Origin: an uncultured Candidatus Melainabacteria bacterium
GTDB taxonomy: Bacteria > Cyanobacteriota > Vampirovibrionia > Gastranaerophilales > Gastranaerophilaceae
Direction: 5' to 3'
NCBI GenBank assembly: GCA_946186335.1
Contig: CAMHMW010000113.1
Location: forward strand, 1 to 5,977
DNA: 5,977 nucleotides
Part shown: one piece after another, positions 5,829-5,977 of the stretch
How the letters are laid out: each line of letters opens with the position of its first letter
Numbering within the stretch: the stretch's first letter is position 1
Notes under the pieces: model-generated
The model's input: only the letters and a program-made list of their open reading frames with translations
The model's database searches: none
What the model was told of the DNA's origin: nothing
Made by a program: the position numbers and the translations under genes

Positions 5829-5977
5829 TTAAGATATGAGTGCCAGTAATTCTTCGGGAGTGAATTTACGCTCAAAAACCGTTGCATAATCAGTCGGTAA
5901 AATGTATTTTATATGTTCACCTGTTGCTTTTTTATCTGAGGTCATAACCTCTATAACCTTGTTTTTGTTGAATTTTA
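5829..5977 (-). CDS. aroB: 3-dehydroquinate synthase, C-terminal end (partial, start beyond right edge)
   Basis: A minus-strand frame enters from the right edge and ends at TAA (5829-5831), giving the last 48 residues of a protein. The frame reads KVIEVMTSDKKATGEHIKYI, then LPTDYATVFERKFTPEELLA, ending LIS. The DKKA-x-G-(x)-I-x-(Y/F)-I-L-P pattern is typical of the C-terminal part of AroB, where the DKK lysine contacts the substrate phosphate; the final helix FTPEELLALI also fits. AroB converts DAHP to 3-dehydroquinate using NAD and a divalent metal, the second step of the shikimate pathway. Related sugar-phosphate cyclases share this end, so the call is for the family first and aroB as the likeliest member. 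No terminator is seen before the HxlR gene, so read-through is possible. Confidence 0.75.
   Translation of the reverse strand, partial: KFNKNKVIEVMTSDKKATGEHIKYILPTDYATVFERKFTPEELLALIS

Overview
This is an AT-rich bacterial window of ordinary, dense chromosomal layout: short intergenic gaps, Shine-Dalgarno sites at most starts, sigma70-type promoters, and core-metabolism genes (tRNA CCA-end synthesis, shikimate pathway) beside less conserved ones. No tRNA, rRNA, CRISPR array, insertion sequence or phage structural gene is visible. The base composition and the lineage-type small proteins would fit a gut bacterium, for example Gastranaerophilales/Melainabacteria or a low-GC Firmicute. That placement is inference only.

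Left part (1-3470, all minus strand). A two-gene unit is read leftwards. The first gene encodes a 1044-residue protein with a DUF4011-like N-terminal domain, a very acidic linker, an Upf1-like SF1 helicase core split by a coiled-coil insertion, and a C-terminal PD-(D/E)xK nuclease domain of the Vsr/MTES_1575/DUF559 type. This resembles the 'DUF4011-helicase-Vsr' architecture known from anti-phage defence. Seventeen bases downstream, a second gene runs off the left edge. It encodes a protein with DTMNS and NSPGNFMPLP motifs, weakly recalling DUF6994-type hypothetical proteins. The pair is the best candidate here for an undescribed system.

Middle (3471-4676). A 120-bp divergent promoter region separates the helicase gene from a class II tRNA nucleotidyltransferase (CCA-adding or A-adding enzyme). 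The best promoter for the latter puts the transcription start at its ATG, so its mRNA looks leaderless.

Right part (4677-5977). Two small plus-strand genes of unknown function (117 and 70 residues) follow, separated by a clear intrinsic terminator and an extended -10 promoter. The second converges, with a 2-bp gap, on an HxlR-family winged-helix regulator on the minus strand. Upstream of the regulator, and in the same direction, is the 3' end of a gene that looks like aroB (3-dehydroquinate synthase), entering from the right edge. No stretch longer than 300 bases lacks a gene.
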